A stretch of DNA of 64,000 nt from Ornatilinea apprima (GTDB lineage: Bacteria > Chloroflexota > Anaerolineae > Anaerolineales > Anaerolineaceae): positions 62,001 to 126,000 of the forward strand of contig NZ_LGCL01000019.1 in the NCBI RefSeq assembly GCF_001306115.1. The letters are read 5' to 3'. The translations under genes were made by a program, and so were the position numbers. Every line of letters begins with the position of its first letter. The stretch's first letter is position 1. Under the pieces are notes generated by a model that did not search any database, was not told where the DNA came from, and worked only from the letters and a program-made list of their open reading frames with translations. Shown one piece after another: positions 43,438-52,410 of the stretch.

Positions 43438-43923
43438 ATGACAGACATGTTGGTCAAGCTTTACCGTTTGCGTTACGACTATGGGTTTATCGAAAAATTG
43501 GAAGCAGAGGATATTCGAATTAGCAAACCCGATCATAACCAGGTAAAGCCACTTCTCCAATGGATTAGCGGTAATTTTTGCCAGGAAGCAGCTGAACAAG
43601 CCAGCCTGGCTTTTTTGTCATCCCCTGCATGCGGTTTTGTTGCCAGCCAAATAACAACCGATGACCCGCTTGGATACGCTTGTTACGACGCCACCGGCCT
43701 GGGATTCTTTGGTCCCATCGGCATTTTGCCTGGCTACCGCGACCGCGGGATCAGTCGCGCCTTGGTTCTCTCTTGCCTTTTCGACATGAAAATGCGCGGT
43801 TATGGCTACGCCATCATCGGCAATGTGGGCCCCACACGTTTCTACGAAGACATCATTAAAGAAGTCGCCGTTCCAGATAACAACCCCCATAACACGCTGG
43901 GCGACGCGCTTTCTCTCAATTAA
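43438..43923 (+). CDS. GNAT-family N-acetyltransferase
   Basis: A 161-residue protein. The C-terminal half has the acetyl-CoA-binding pattern of GNATs: FFGPIGILPGYRDRGISRALVLSCLFDMKMRGYGYAIIG, where RDRGIS is in the place of the Q/RxxGxG/A loop, followed by GPTRFYED in the position of the conserved NxxxxFYE segment. The N-terminal half is a poorly conserved alpha/beta region. The acceptor is unknown. Start ATG at 43438 after GAGGATAG. It is a single gene with a terminator behind it. Confidence 0.8.
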   Translation: MTDMLVKLYRLRYDYGFIEKLEAEDIRISKPDHNQVKPLLQWISGNFCQEAAEQASLAFLSSPACGFVASQITTDDPLGYACYDATGLGFFGPIGILPGYRDRGISRALVLSCLFDMKMRGYGYAIIGNVGPTRFYEDIIKEVAVPDNNPHNTLGDALSLN

Positions 43924-43957
43924 ATTTTATTTCCCAAAAAATACTGTTTCCAATCCA

Positions 43958-43987
43958 AATCAGCAATTAGCTGATTATTCTGTTTTT
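43958..43987 (+). terminator. Intrinsic terminator of the GNAT gene
   Basis: Seven-bp stem AATCAGC/GCTGATT with a 5-nt loop, followed by ATTCTGTTTTT. Confidence 0.75.
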
Positions 43988-44020
43988 ATACTGGTAATTT
44001 TATTATAACCATATCGCTTA

Positions 44021-44049
44021 TTGATAAACACCTGCGACCCTTCTATAAT
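44021..44049 (+). promoter_or_regulatory. Strong promoter of the Pro-rich/giant repeat protein operon
   Basis: TTGATA, exactly 17 nt, TATAAT. Transcription should begin near 44056, just before the leader-peptide ribosome site. Confidence 0.82.
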
Positions 44050-44068
44050 ACAAACAAGGGAGGATCCG

Positions 44069-44116
44069 ATGAATTTCTTCGCACTCAAAAAAGATAGTAA
44101 AGTAGAGCCGCTATGA
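44069..44116 (+). CDS. 15-residue leader peptide coupled to the Pro-rich protein
   Basis: A short frame MNFFALKKDSKVEPL with an excellent ribosome site (GGGAGGATCCG) right after the promoter. Its TGA overlaps the ATG of the next gene (ATGA), and that next gene has no Shine-Dalgarno sequence of its own (GTAGAGCCGCT). This suggests that translation of the membrane protein depends on this leader. Alternatively the peptide has no function and only loads ribosomes. No rare-codon run or hairpin typical of attenuators is seen. Confidence 0.55.
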   Translation: MNFFALKKDSKVEPL

Positions 44117-44721
44117 AAAATCGAAATATTCTGTTTGGCGGTATTTTGGGGATCCTGGCCGGATTATTTGCCGTCTTTATCGTCAATGCACTGGCTTCCA
44201 ATCCCACAGGGCAGATGAGAGAATTTGTTACCCGTACCCCTACCCTTATCTCCTCGGCCACACAACAATCCGTTGCTGTCATTGCCACATCAGACGGACA
44301 GCCGCTTGAATCGGGTGGGCTGATCGCCACGCCACGCTTCTTCCACCCAACCAATACACCAGGGGGTTCTTTGTTTAATCCTACGCCTACACGTTTCAAA
44401 ACCTTTACCCCCACCTGGCGCCCTGGCAGCACATTAGTGGTCGACAACCTGACTGCCACAGCGCCCATCCCCGTCAGTGGATCTTCAAGCACGCCGGTCA
44501 AACCGCCCACCAGCGCGCCCACTTCGCGCCCAACGCAGCCGCCTGCGCCCACCAATCCGCCGCCTACCCAGGCCCCACCTCCCAAGCCAACCCCGGTGCC
44601 GACCAAACCCCCCGTCATGCCTACTGCGGTTCCAACGGCACCTCCACCACCACCTCCTCCGCCAGAGCCTACCTCCGAGCCAGAGGGGCCTCCATCTCCG
44701 CAGCCCACACCCGAAGGGTAA
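44113..44721 (+). CDS. Pro/Thr-rich membrane-anchored protein
   Basis: A 202-residue protein with a short basic N-terminus and one hydrophobic helix (residues about 6-28, LFGGILGILAGLFAVFIVNAL), followed by an extracytoplasmic tail. The last about 90 residues are a Pro/Thr/Ser linker (PTxPxPT patterns, a run of eight Pro near residue 185) with no folded domain. It could be a wall-spanning stalk or a spacer. It has no cysteine lipobox. Its start overlaps the stop of a 15-residue leader peptide, and an 85-nt gap with a hairpin separates it from the giant repeat gene. Confidence 0.75.
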   Translation: MKNRNILFGGILGILAGLFAVFIVNALASNPTGQMREFVTRTPTLISSATQQSVAVIATSDGQPLESGGLIATPRFFHPTNTPGGSLFNPTPTRFKTFTPTWRPGSTLVVDNLTATAPIPVSGSSSTPVKPPTSAPTSRPTQPPAPTNPPPTQAPPPKPTPVPTKPPVMPTAVPTAPPPPPPPPEPTSEPEGPPSPQPTPEG

Positions 44722-44756
44722 TTGGATCTGGCAGGTCGATGATCACCCGACTAACC

Positions 44757-44780
44757 CCACTGCAATCGAGATTGCAGTGG
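44757..44780 (+). terminator. Hairpin between the Pro-rich and giant repeat genes
   Basis: Perfect 10-bp stem CCACTGCAAT/ATTGCAGTGG with a 4-nt CGAG loop, followed by CTGTATGTTTTGAT. The T-run is interrupted, so it may end only part of the transcripts, or act as an RNA-processing or stability element that sets the ratio of the two proteins. Confidence 0.6.
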
Positions 44781-44806
44781 CTGTATGTTTTGATAGGGGA
44801 ACACGA

Positions 44807-47800
44807 ATGATGAAAACTCTATTGTTATATTTCAAGCCTATATTCGCAATCTGGTTAGCGGTTGGTCCTCTGGTCAATCCAATCGGTTACAACCCGCAGC
44901 CTACCGCCGGCTGTTTGCTGTGCCTGAAAACCAACAACGCCCCCCTTTTTGCCGCACCCACAGTCCAACCCGATGCCTACACTGCTGGTGAAAATACCCA
45001 ATTGGTGGTAGATGTTTCCAGCGGGGTGCTCTCCAATGATTCAGATGAAGATGTTGATCCTTTATCCGCCGTCCTGGGAACGGATGTCACCCACGGCGTC
45101 CTCAACCTGACCTCTGACGGCTCTTTCACATACGACCCAGACACCGATTTTACGGGAAGTGATTCGTTTACTTATTTTGCGTTTGACGGATTTGATTATT
45201 CGGCAGAAACCACAGTGACTATCACTGTGAACGCTACACCATCCGCCGATGCTGACACGTACACCGTCCTTGAAAATGTTACCCTCAATCAATCCGCGCC
45301 CGGCGTGCTTTCCAACGACACTGATCCCGAATCAGACTCGCTAACCGCCACACTGGTTGATGATGTGACCCAGGGTTCCCTGACCTTCAATGAAGACGGT
45401 TCCTTTTCCTACACTCCCCCGGCCAACACCCATGGATCAGCCACGTTTACCTACTCCGTCACCGACAGCTACAGCACTTCGGACAGCGCGTTGGTAACGC
45501 TTAATATCAACGGCGCCCCCGACACAACCGCCGATTCGTACGAAACTGATGAAGACCAGCCGTTAACCGTCAGCGCACCGGGGGTGCTTTCCAATGATAC
45601 CGATCCGGAATCTGAGCCGCTGACGGCCGTGCTAAATCAGAATGTTCAGCATGGCACACTTAGCCTGAATGCCAATGGCTCGTTCACCTACACCCCTACC
45701 AGCGGCTACAGCGGCTCTGACCAGTTCAGTTACTATGCCAATGATGGTCATCAAAACTCCCCCAGCACCACAGTGACCATCACCGTCACCGCCGCCAATG
45801 ACGCGCTGGTGGCCGTCAATGACGCGTATACCACCGCCGAGGACACCCTGCTCTCCGTCACCGCTCCCGGGGTGCTGACCAATGATACCGATGTGGACGG
45901 CAACCCGCTCACCGCCATCCTGGTCGATGACGCTCTTCACGGCACGCTGAGTCTGAATGCCAACGGTTCCTTCACCTACGACCCGGACGACAACTATACC
46001 GGCGCGGACTCCTTCACCTACAAGGCCAACGACGGCGCTCTTGACTCTGCCGCCGCCACGGTAACCATCACCGTCACCGCTGCCAACGACGCGCCCGTGG
46101 CCGTGAATGATTCCCACTCTACCGCCGAGGACACTCTGCTCTCCGTCGCCGCTCCTGGCGTGCTGTCCAATGACACCGATATTGACGGCAACCCGCTCAC
46201 TGCCATCCTGGTCGATGACGCTCTTCACGGCACGCTAAGTTTGAATGCCAACGGTTCCTTCACCTACGACCCGGACGACAACTATACCGGCTCGGACTCC
46301 TTCACCTACAAGGCCAACGACGGCGCTCTTGACTCCAACACCGCAACAGTGACCATCACCGTCACCGCTGCCAACGACGCGCCCGTGGCGGTCAACGACT
46401 CGCATACCACCCCCGAAGACACGCTGCTCTCCGTCGCCGCTCCTGGCGTGCTGTCCAATGACACCGATATTGACGGCAACCCGCTCACCGCCATCCTGGT
46501 CGATGACGCTCTTCACGGCACGCTAAGTCTGAATGCCAACGGTTCCTTCACCTACGACCCGGACGACAATTACACCGGCTCGGATTCCTTCACCTACAAG
46601 GCCAACGATGGCACGCTTGACTCCAACACCGCAACCGTAACCATCACCGTCACCGCCGCCAACGACGCGCCCGTGGCGGTGAATGACAGCTATTCAACTC
46701 CAGAAGACACCACCTTGAATGTGTTGGTTGCCAACAGTATTCTCAAGAATGACAGCGACCCCGACGGCGATGAACTCAGTGCGATTCTGGTCAGCGATGT
46801 CTCCAACGGCACGCTAAGTCTGAATGCCAACGGTTCCTTCACCTACGACCCCGACGACAACTACACCGGCTCGGATTCCTTCACCTACAAGGCCAACGAT
46901 GGCGCTCTTGACTCTGCCGCCGCCACGGTAACCATCACCATCACCGCCGCCAACGACGCGCCCGTGGCCGTGAATGATTCCCACTCTACCGCCGAGGACA
47001 CGCTGCTCTCCGTCGCCGCTCCTGGCGTGCTGTCCAATGACACCGATCCTGACGGCGACAGCCTTACCGCCATCCTGGTCGATGACGCTCTTCACGGCAC
47101 GCTGGCCCTAAGCTCGAACGGCTCTTTCACCTACGACCCCGACGACAACTATACCGGCTCGGATTCCTTCACCTACAAGGCCAACGACGGCGCCACTGAT
47201 TCTGCAAACGCAACTGTTACCATCACCATCACCGCCGCCAACGACGCGCCGGTGGCCGTCAATGACAACTATTCAACTCCAGAAGACACCACCTTGAATG
47301 TGCTGGTGGCGAACAGTGTTTTGAAGAACGACACCGATATTGACGGCAACCCGCTTACCGCCATCCTGGTCGATGACGCTCTTCACGGCACGCTAAGTCT
47401 GAATGCCAACGGTTCCTTCACCTACGACCCCGACGACAACTACACCGGCTCGGATTCCTTCACCTACAAGGCCAACGATGGCACGCTTGACTCCAACATC
47501 GCCACGGTGACCATCACCGTCACTGCCGCCAATGACGCGCCCGTGGCGGTGAATGATTCCCACTCTACCGCCGAGGACACCCTGCTCTCCGTCACCGCTC
47601 CCGGGGTGCTGACCAACGACACCGATCCTGACGGCGACAGCCTTACCGCCATCCTGGTCGATGACGCTCTTCACGGTACGCTAAGTCTGAATGCCAACGG
47701 TTCCTTCACCTACGACCCGGACGACAATTACACCGGCGCGGACTCCTTCACCTACAAGGCCAACGATGGCACGCTTGACTCCAACATCGCCACGGTGACC

Positions 47801-50800
47801 ATCACCGTCACTGCCGCCAATGACGCGCCCGTGGCGGTGAATGATTCCCACTCTACCGCCGAGGACACGCTGCTCTCCGTCGCCGCTCCTGGCGTGCTGT
47901 CCAATGACACCGATATTGACGGCAACCCGCTTACCGCCATCCTGGTCGATGACGCTCTTCACGGCACGCTAAGTCTGAATGCCAACGGTTCCTTCACCTA
48001 CAACCCCGACGACAATTACACCGGCGCGGACTCCTTCACCTACAAGGCCAACGACGGCGCTCTTGACTCTGCCGCCGCCACGGTGACCATCACCGTCACC
48101 GCTGCTAATGACGCGCCGGTGGCCGTCAATGACAGCTATTCAACTCCAGAAGACACCACCTTGAATGTGTTGGTTGCCAACAGTATTTTGAAGAACGACA
48201 CCGACCCCGACGGCGATGAACTCAGTGCGATTCTGGTCAGCGATGTTTCCAACGGCACGCTGACTCTCAATGCGGACGGTTCCTTCACCTACGACCCGGA
48301 CGACAACTACACCGGCTCGGATTCCTTCACCTACAAGGCCAACGACGGCACTCTTGACTCTGCCGCCGCCACGGTGACCATCACCGTCACCGCGGCCAAT
48401 GACGCGCCGGTGGCCGTCAATGACAGCTATTCAACTCCAGAAGACACCACCTTGAATGTGCTGGTGGCGAACAGTGTTTTGAAGAACGACACCGATCCTG
48501 ACGGCGACAGCCTTACCGCCATCCTGGTCGATGACGCTCTTCACGGTACGCTAAGTCTGAATGCCAACGGTTCCTTCACCTACGACCCCGACGACAACTA
48601 TACCGGCTCGGATTCCTTCACCTACAAGGCTAACGACGGCGCTCTTGACTCTGCCGCCACCACGGTAACCATCACCGTCACCGCCGCCAACGACGCGCCC
48701 GTGGCCGTCAATGACAGCTATTCAACTCCAGAAGACACCACCTTGAATGTGTTGGTTGCCAACAGTATTCTCAAGAATGACAGCGACCCCGACGGCGATG
48801 AACTCAGTGCGATTCTGGTCAGCGATGTTTCCAACGGCACGCTGACTCTCAATGCGGACGGTTCCTTCACCTACGACCCGGACGACAATTACACCGGCTC
48901 GGATTCCTTCACCTACAAGGCCAACGACGGCACGCTTGACTCCAACACCGCAACAGTGACCATCACCGTCACCGCCGCCAACGACGCGCCCGTGGCCGTC
49001 AATGACAGCTATTCAACTCCAGAAGACACCACCCTGAATGTGTTGGTTGCCAACAGTATTTTGAAGAACGACAGCGACCCCGACGGCGATGAACTCAGTG
49101 CGATTCTGGTCAGCGATGTTTCCAACGGCACGCTGACTCTCAACGCCAATGGCTCCTTCACCTACGACCCCGACGACAATTACACCGGCTCGGATTCCTT
49201 CACCTACAAGGCCAACGACGGCGCTCTTGACTCCACGCCTGCCACGGTAACCATCACCGTCACCGCCGCTAACGACGCACCGGTGGCCGTCAACGACTCG
49301 CATACCACCGCCGAGGACACTCTGCTCACCGTCGCCGCTCCCGGGGTGCTGACCAATGACACCGATGTGGACGGCGACCCGCTCACTGCTATCCTGGTCT
49401 CGGATGTCTCCAACGGCACGCTGACCCTCAATGCCAACGGCTCCTTCACCTACGACCCGGATGACAACTATAACGGCTCCGACTCCTTCACCTACAAGGC
49501 CAACGACGGCGCTCTTGACTCCAACATCGCCACGGTAACCATCACCGTCACCGCCGCCAACGACGCGCCCGTGGCCGTCAATGACAGCTATTCAACTCCA
49601 GAAGACACCACCTTGAATGTGTTGGTTGCCAACAGTATTCTCAAGAATGACAGCGACCCCGACGGCGATGAACTCAGTGCGATTCTGGTCGATGACGCTG
49701 CGCACGGTACGCTGGCCCTAAGCTCGAACGGCTCTTTCACCTACGACCCCGACGACAATTACACCGGCTCGGATTCCTTCACCTACAAGGCCAACGACGG
49801 CGCTCTTGACTCTGCCGCCGCCACGGTGACCATCACCGTCACCGCTGCCAACGACGCGCCCGTGGCCGTCAATGACAGCTATTCAACTCCAGAAGACACC
49901 ACCTTGAATGTGCTGGTGGCGAACAGTGTTTTGAAGAACGACACCGATCCTGACGGCGACAGCCTCACCGCCATCCTGGTCGATGACGCTGCCCACGGCA
50001 CGCTGAGTCTGAATGCCAACGGTTCCTTCACCTACGACCCCGACGACAACTATAACGGCTCCGACTCCTTCACCTACAAGGCCAACGACGGCGCTCTTGA
50101 CTCCAACATCGCCACGGTAACCATCACCGTCACCGCCGCCAATGATGCGCCCGTGGCCGTGAATGATTCCCACTCTACCGCCGAGGACACTCTGCTCTCC
50201 GTCGCCGCTCCTGGCGTGCTGTCCAATGACACCGATATTGACGGCAACCCGCTCACTGCCATCCTGGTCGATGACGCTCTTCACGGCACGCTAAGTCTGA
50301 ATGCCAACGGTTCCTTCACCTACGACCCGGACGACAATTACACCGGCTCGGATTCCTTCACCTACAAGGCCAACGACGGCGCTCTTGACTCTGCCGCCGC
50401 CACGGTAACCATTACGGTTACGGCAGTGAATGACGCGCCGGTGGCCGTCAATGATTCGCATTCCACTCCCGAGGACACCCTGCTCTCCGTCGCCGCTCCT
50501 GGCGTGCTGTCCAATGACACCGATATTGACGGCAACCCGCTCACTGCCATCCTGGTCTCAAATGTCTCCCACGGCACGCTGACCCTCAATGCGGATGGTT
50601 CTTTCACCTACGACCCGGACGACAACTACACCGGCTCGGATTCCTTCACCTACAAGGCCAACGACGGCACCGCTGATTCTACAAACGCAACCGTTACGAT
50701 CACCACCACAGCGGTAAATGACCCGCCGGCGGCGGTTGACGACAGTTTTACAACAGCGGAAGACTCAGCATTAATCGTCACCGAACCGGGTGTATTACAA

Positions 50801-52204
50801 AATGATTCGGACATCGATTTAGATCCATTGATGGTTGTACTCGACATCACAACCGCTCACGGCACCCTGGCGCTGGATACAGATGGGTCCTTTATCTACA
50901 TGCCCGCCAGCGATTACAACGGCACCGACACCTTTACCTATCATGTCAATGACGGCACCGCGAACTCTGCCATCGCCACCGTCACAATTACGATTACTCC
51001 GGTGAACGACGCCCCCAAAGCCTACAACGAAGCATTTAGCACCCTGGAAGATACGATCCTTGAGGTTGCCGCGCCAGGCATTCTGACCAATGACACCGAC
51101 GTAGACGAAAATCCACTTACCGCCATATTGGGGACAACAACTACCAATGGAACACTTACCCTCAATCCGAACGGCAGTTTCACGTATCAACCCAATCTGA
51201 ATTACACTGGCACCGATTCCTTTACCTACACCGTCAGCGATGGAACGGTCAGCTCTACTACGGCCACAGCCACCATCACCATCACCCCCGTCAACGACGC
51301 CCCGGTTGGCGTTGCCGACAGCCATGTCCTGCTTGAAGATAATACGCTCACGGTTGCTGCCCCGGGCATTCTCGGAAATGACACCGATACTGAGGGCAAC
51401 ACCCTCACTGCGATACTCAACCAAAGCGTCAATCACGGCACACTGACCCTCAACGCCAATGGATCATTTAGCTACACACCCACCGCTAATTACAACGGCA
51501 GCGATTCTTTCTCATACCGCGCTTATGACGGAGCCTTATACAGCGCCATTACCACGGTGAGCCTTACCATTACCGCGGTCAATGACGCTCCTGTCGCGAG
51601 CGCCGATTCGTATGTTGCCAGTCTCGGCAGTGTTCTCACCATAGATGCCCCCGGCGTACTGGATAATGACACCGACGTTGAGAATGACAACCTCACAGCC
51701 CGCCTGCTCACTCCTCCCGCCAAAGGCGAACTGGAATTCCATTCTGATGGCTCCTTCGTCTACACTACCGACCCCAACTCCTTCACCCCCGCTACCTTTA
51801 CCTATGAGGCTTTCGACGGAGATAAGGCCTCCACCAGCACCACGGTCACCATCCAGATCATTTCCGGCGCGGTGATTGGTGTCAATTGGATTCAGCCCAC
51901 CACCAACTCCCAAGTTTATTCAGCTGAAGATGAACTCATTCAACTCGAGGTTGAAATCACCAACTGCACCAGCGGCTGCAGCGCACGCTTCTTCCGCTGG
52001 GACCCGCAAGTGAGCAATTTTGTGGATATCCACATCGACGACACCGCGCCTTACCAGGCCACCATCCATTCCAAAAATATCTCGCCTGGCTGGAATGAAT
52101 TTGATGTGGTTGCCTTTGATGGTGAAGGACACGCCTCCCAACGCCGCCATATCTGGATCTGGCGAGACTACTGGAATTATATGCCCATGCCCACCATGCA
52201 GTAA
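44807..52204 (+). CDS. Giant exported protein of 24 cadherin/VCBS-like tandem repeats
   Basis: A 2465-residue protein. The N-terminal about 50 residues contain a signal peptide (hydrophobic LLLYFKPIFAIWLAVGPL) and end near LFAA. Then 24 repeats of about 96 residues follow, of the tandem-95/VCBS cadherin-like type, each with a VLxNDxDxDGxxL calcium-type loop, NGSFTYDPDDNYTGSDSFTY (shown in parts: NGSFTY, YTGSDSFTY) and TVTITVTAANDAP. Repeats 1-3 and 21-24 are diverged; repeats 4-20 are nearly identical. A C-terminal domain of about 115 residues (GVNWIQPTTNSQVYS to WIWRDYW) closes it, with no LPxTG or membrane anchor. I start at ATG 44807, preceded by GATAGGGGA; the longer open frame back to 44477 lies inside the Pro-rich gene. 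Probably an adhesin or surface fibre. Confidence 0.9.
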   Translation: MMKTLLLYFKPIFAIWLAVGPLVNPIGYNPQPTAGCLLCLKTNNAPLFAAPTVQPDAYTAGENTQLVVDVSSGVLSNDSDEDVDPLSAVLGTDVTHGVLNLTSDGSFTYDPDTDFTGSDSFTYFAFDGFDYSAETTVTITVNATPSADADTYTVLENVTLNQSAPGVLSNDTDPESDSLTATLVDDVTQGSLTFNEDGSFSYTPPANTHGSATFTYSVTDSYSTSDSALVTLNINGAPDTTADSYETDEDQPLTVSAPGVLSNDTDPESEPLTAVLNQNVQHGTLSLNANGSFTYTPTSGYSGSDQFSYYANDGHQNSPSTTVTITVTAANDALVAVNDAYTTAEDTLLSVTAPGVLTNDTDVDGNPLTAILVDDALHGTLSLNANGSFTYDPDDNYTGADSFTYKANDGALDSAAATVTITVTAANDAPVAVNDSHSTAEDTLLSVAAPGVLSNDTDIDGNPLTAILVDDALHGTLSLNANGSFTYDPDDNYTGSDSFTYKANDGALDSNTATVTITVTAANDAPVAVNDSHTTPEDTLLSVAAPGVLSNDTDIDGNPLTAILVDDALHGTLSLNANGSFTYDPDDNYTGSDSFTYKANDGTLDSNTATVTITVTAANDAPVAVNDSYSTPEDTTLNVLVANSILKNDSDPDGDELSAILVSDVSNGTLSLNANGSFTYDPDDNYTGSDSFTYKANDGALDSAAATVTITITAANDAPVAVNDSHSTAEDTLLSVAAPGVLSNDTDPDGDSLTAILVDDALHGTLALSSNGSFTYDPDDNYTGSDSFTYKANDGATDSANATVTITITAANDAPVAVNDNYSTPEDTTLNVLVANSVLKNDTDIDGNPLTAILVDDALHGTLSLNANGSFTYDPDDNYTGSDSFTYKANDGTLDSNIATVTITVTAANDAPVAVNDSHSTAEDTLLSVTAPGVLTNDTDPDGDSLTAILVDDALHGTLSLNANGSFTYDPDDNYTGADSFTYKANDGTLDSNIATVTITVTAANDAPVAVNDSHSTAEDTLLSVAAPGVLSNDTDIDGNPLTAILVDDALHGTLSLNANGSFTYNPDDNYTGADSFTYKANDGALDSAAATVTITVTAANDAPVAVNDSYSTPEDTTLNVLVANSILKNDTDPDGDELSAILVSDVSNGTLTLNADGSFTYDPDDNYTGSDSFTYKANDGTLDSAAATVTITVTAANDAPVAVNDSYSTPEDTTLNVLVANSVLKNDTDPDGDSLTAILVDDALHGTLSLNANGSFTYDPDDNYTGSDSFTYKANDGALDSAATTVTITVTAANDAPVAVNDSYSTPEDTTLNVLVANSILKNDSDPDGDELSAILVSDVSNGTLTLNADGSFTYDPDDNYTGSDSFTYKANDGTLDSNTATVTITVTAANDAPVAVNDSYSTPEDTTLNVLVANSILKNDSDPDGDELSAILVSDVSNGTLTLNANGSFTYDPDDNYTGSDSFTYKANDGALDSTPATVTITVTAANDAPVAVNDSHTTAEDTLLTVAAPGVLTNDTDVDGDPLTAILVSDVSNGTLTLNANGSFTYDPDDNYNGSDSFTYKANDGALDSNIATVTITVTAANDAPVAVNDSYSTPEDTTLNVLVANSILKNDSDPDGDELSAILVDDAAHGTLALSSNGSFTYDPDDNYTGSDSFTYKANDGALDSAAATVTITVTAANDAPVAVNDSYSTPEDTTLNVLVANSVLKNDTDPDGDSLTAILVDDAAHGTLSLNANGSFTYDPDDNYNGSDSFTYKANDGALDSNIATVTITVTAANDAPVAVNDSHSTAEDTLLSVAAPGVLSNDTDIDGNPLTAILVDDALHGTLSLNANGSFTYDPDDNYTGSDSFTYKANDGALDSAAATVTITVTAVNDAPVAVNDSHSTPEDTLLSVAAPGVLSNDTDIDGNPLTAILVSNVSHGTLTLNADGSFTYDPDDNYTGSDSFTYKANDGTADSTNATVTITTTAVNDPPAAVDDSFTTAEDSALIVTEPGVLQNDSDIDLDPLMVVLDITTAHGTLALDTDGSFIYMPASDYNGTDTFTYHVNDGTANSAIATVTITITPVNDAPKAYNEAFSTLEDTILEVAAPGILTNDTDVDENPLTAILGTTTTNGTLTLNPNGSFTYQPNLNYTGTDSFTYTVSDGTVSSTTATATITITPVNDAPVGVADSHVLLEDNTLTVAAPGILGNDTDTEGNTLTAILNQSVNHGTLTLNANGSFSYTPTANYNGSDSFSYRAYDGALYSAITTVSLTITAVNDAPVASADSYVASLGSVLTIDAPGVLDNDTDVENDNLTARLLTPPAKGELEFHSDGSFVYTTDPNSFTPATFTYEAFDGDKASTSTTVTIQIISGAVIGVNWIQPTTNSQVYSAEDELIQLEVEITNCTSGCSARFFRWDPQVSNFVDIHIDDTAPYQATIHSKNISPGWNEFDVVAFDGEGHASQRRHIWIWRDYWNYMPMPTMQ
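45797..50716 (+). repeat. Array of 17 in-frame 288/291-bp units
   Basis: Seventeen consecutive units begin at 45797, 46085, 46373, 46661, 46952, 47240, 47531, 47819, 48107, 48398, 48689, 48980, 49271, 49559, 49850, 50141 and 50429, each with codons for NDA. Nine units are 288 bp (head type A, EDTLLSVAAPGVLSND) and eight are 291 bp (head type B, EDTTLNVLVANSILKND); the sum is exactly 4920 bp, so there is no other indel. Heads, middle segments and tails occur in different combinations. Confidence 0.95.
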
Positions 52205-52223
52205 TGTGTTCCCCCATTGCTGC

Positions 52224-52263
52224 TCGCGGCGGCCGCTATTCTGGCGACCGCCGCGATCTTTTT
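52224..52263 (+). terminator. Intrinsic terminator of the giant repeat gene
   Basis: Eight-bp GC-only stem CGCGGCGG/CCGCCGCG with a 15-nt loop, followed by ATCTTTTTATG, 20 nt beyond the stop codon. Confidence 0.9.
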
Positions 52264-52410
52264 ATGCCAGTTTCTATATTCCACGTAACAGTCCACAAGA
52301 AGTTACCGCCATCCGAACATTTGGTTAAAAAACATTCCCATCCCGGCTTTTTCGCATAAAATAACAAATGGACTCTATTTCGCTCTACAGGTTATTTGCA
52401 AGGAACAGCC

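Noticed and set aside
44477..44806. N-terminal extension of the giant repeat protein
   Set aside because: The upstream part is the Pro-rich gene read in another frame, with Arg/Pro-rich nonsense; the signal peptide begins at 44807 with a ribosome site before it.
45797..50716. Regular repeats as a CRISPR array
   Set aside because: Units are 288/291 bp, in frame and coding throughout; there are no short palindromic repeats or unique spacers.
45632..50850. Many long minus-strand frames of about 60-200 codons in the repeat array
   Set aside because: They recur with the repeat period and are antisense shadows of the repeat codons.
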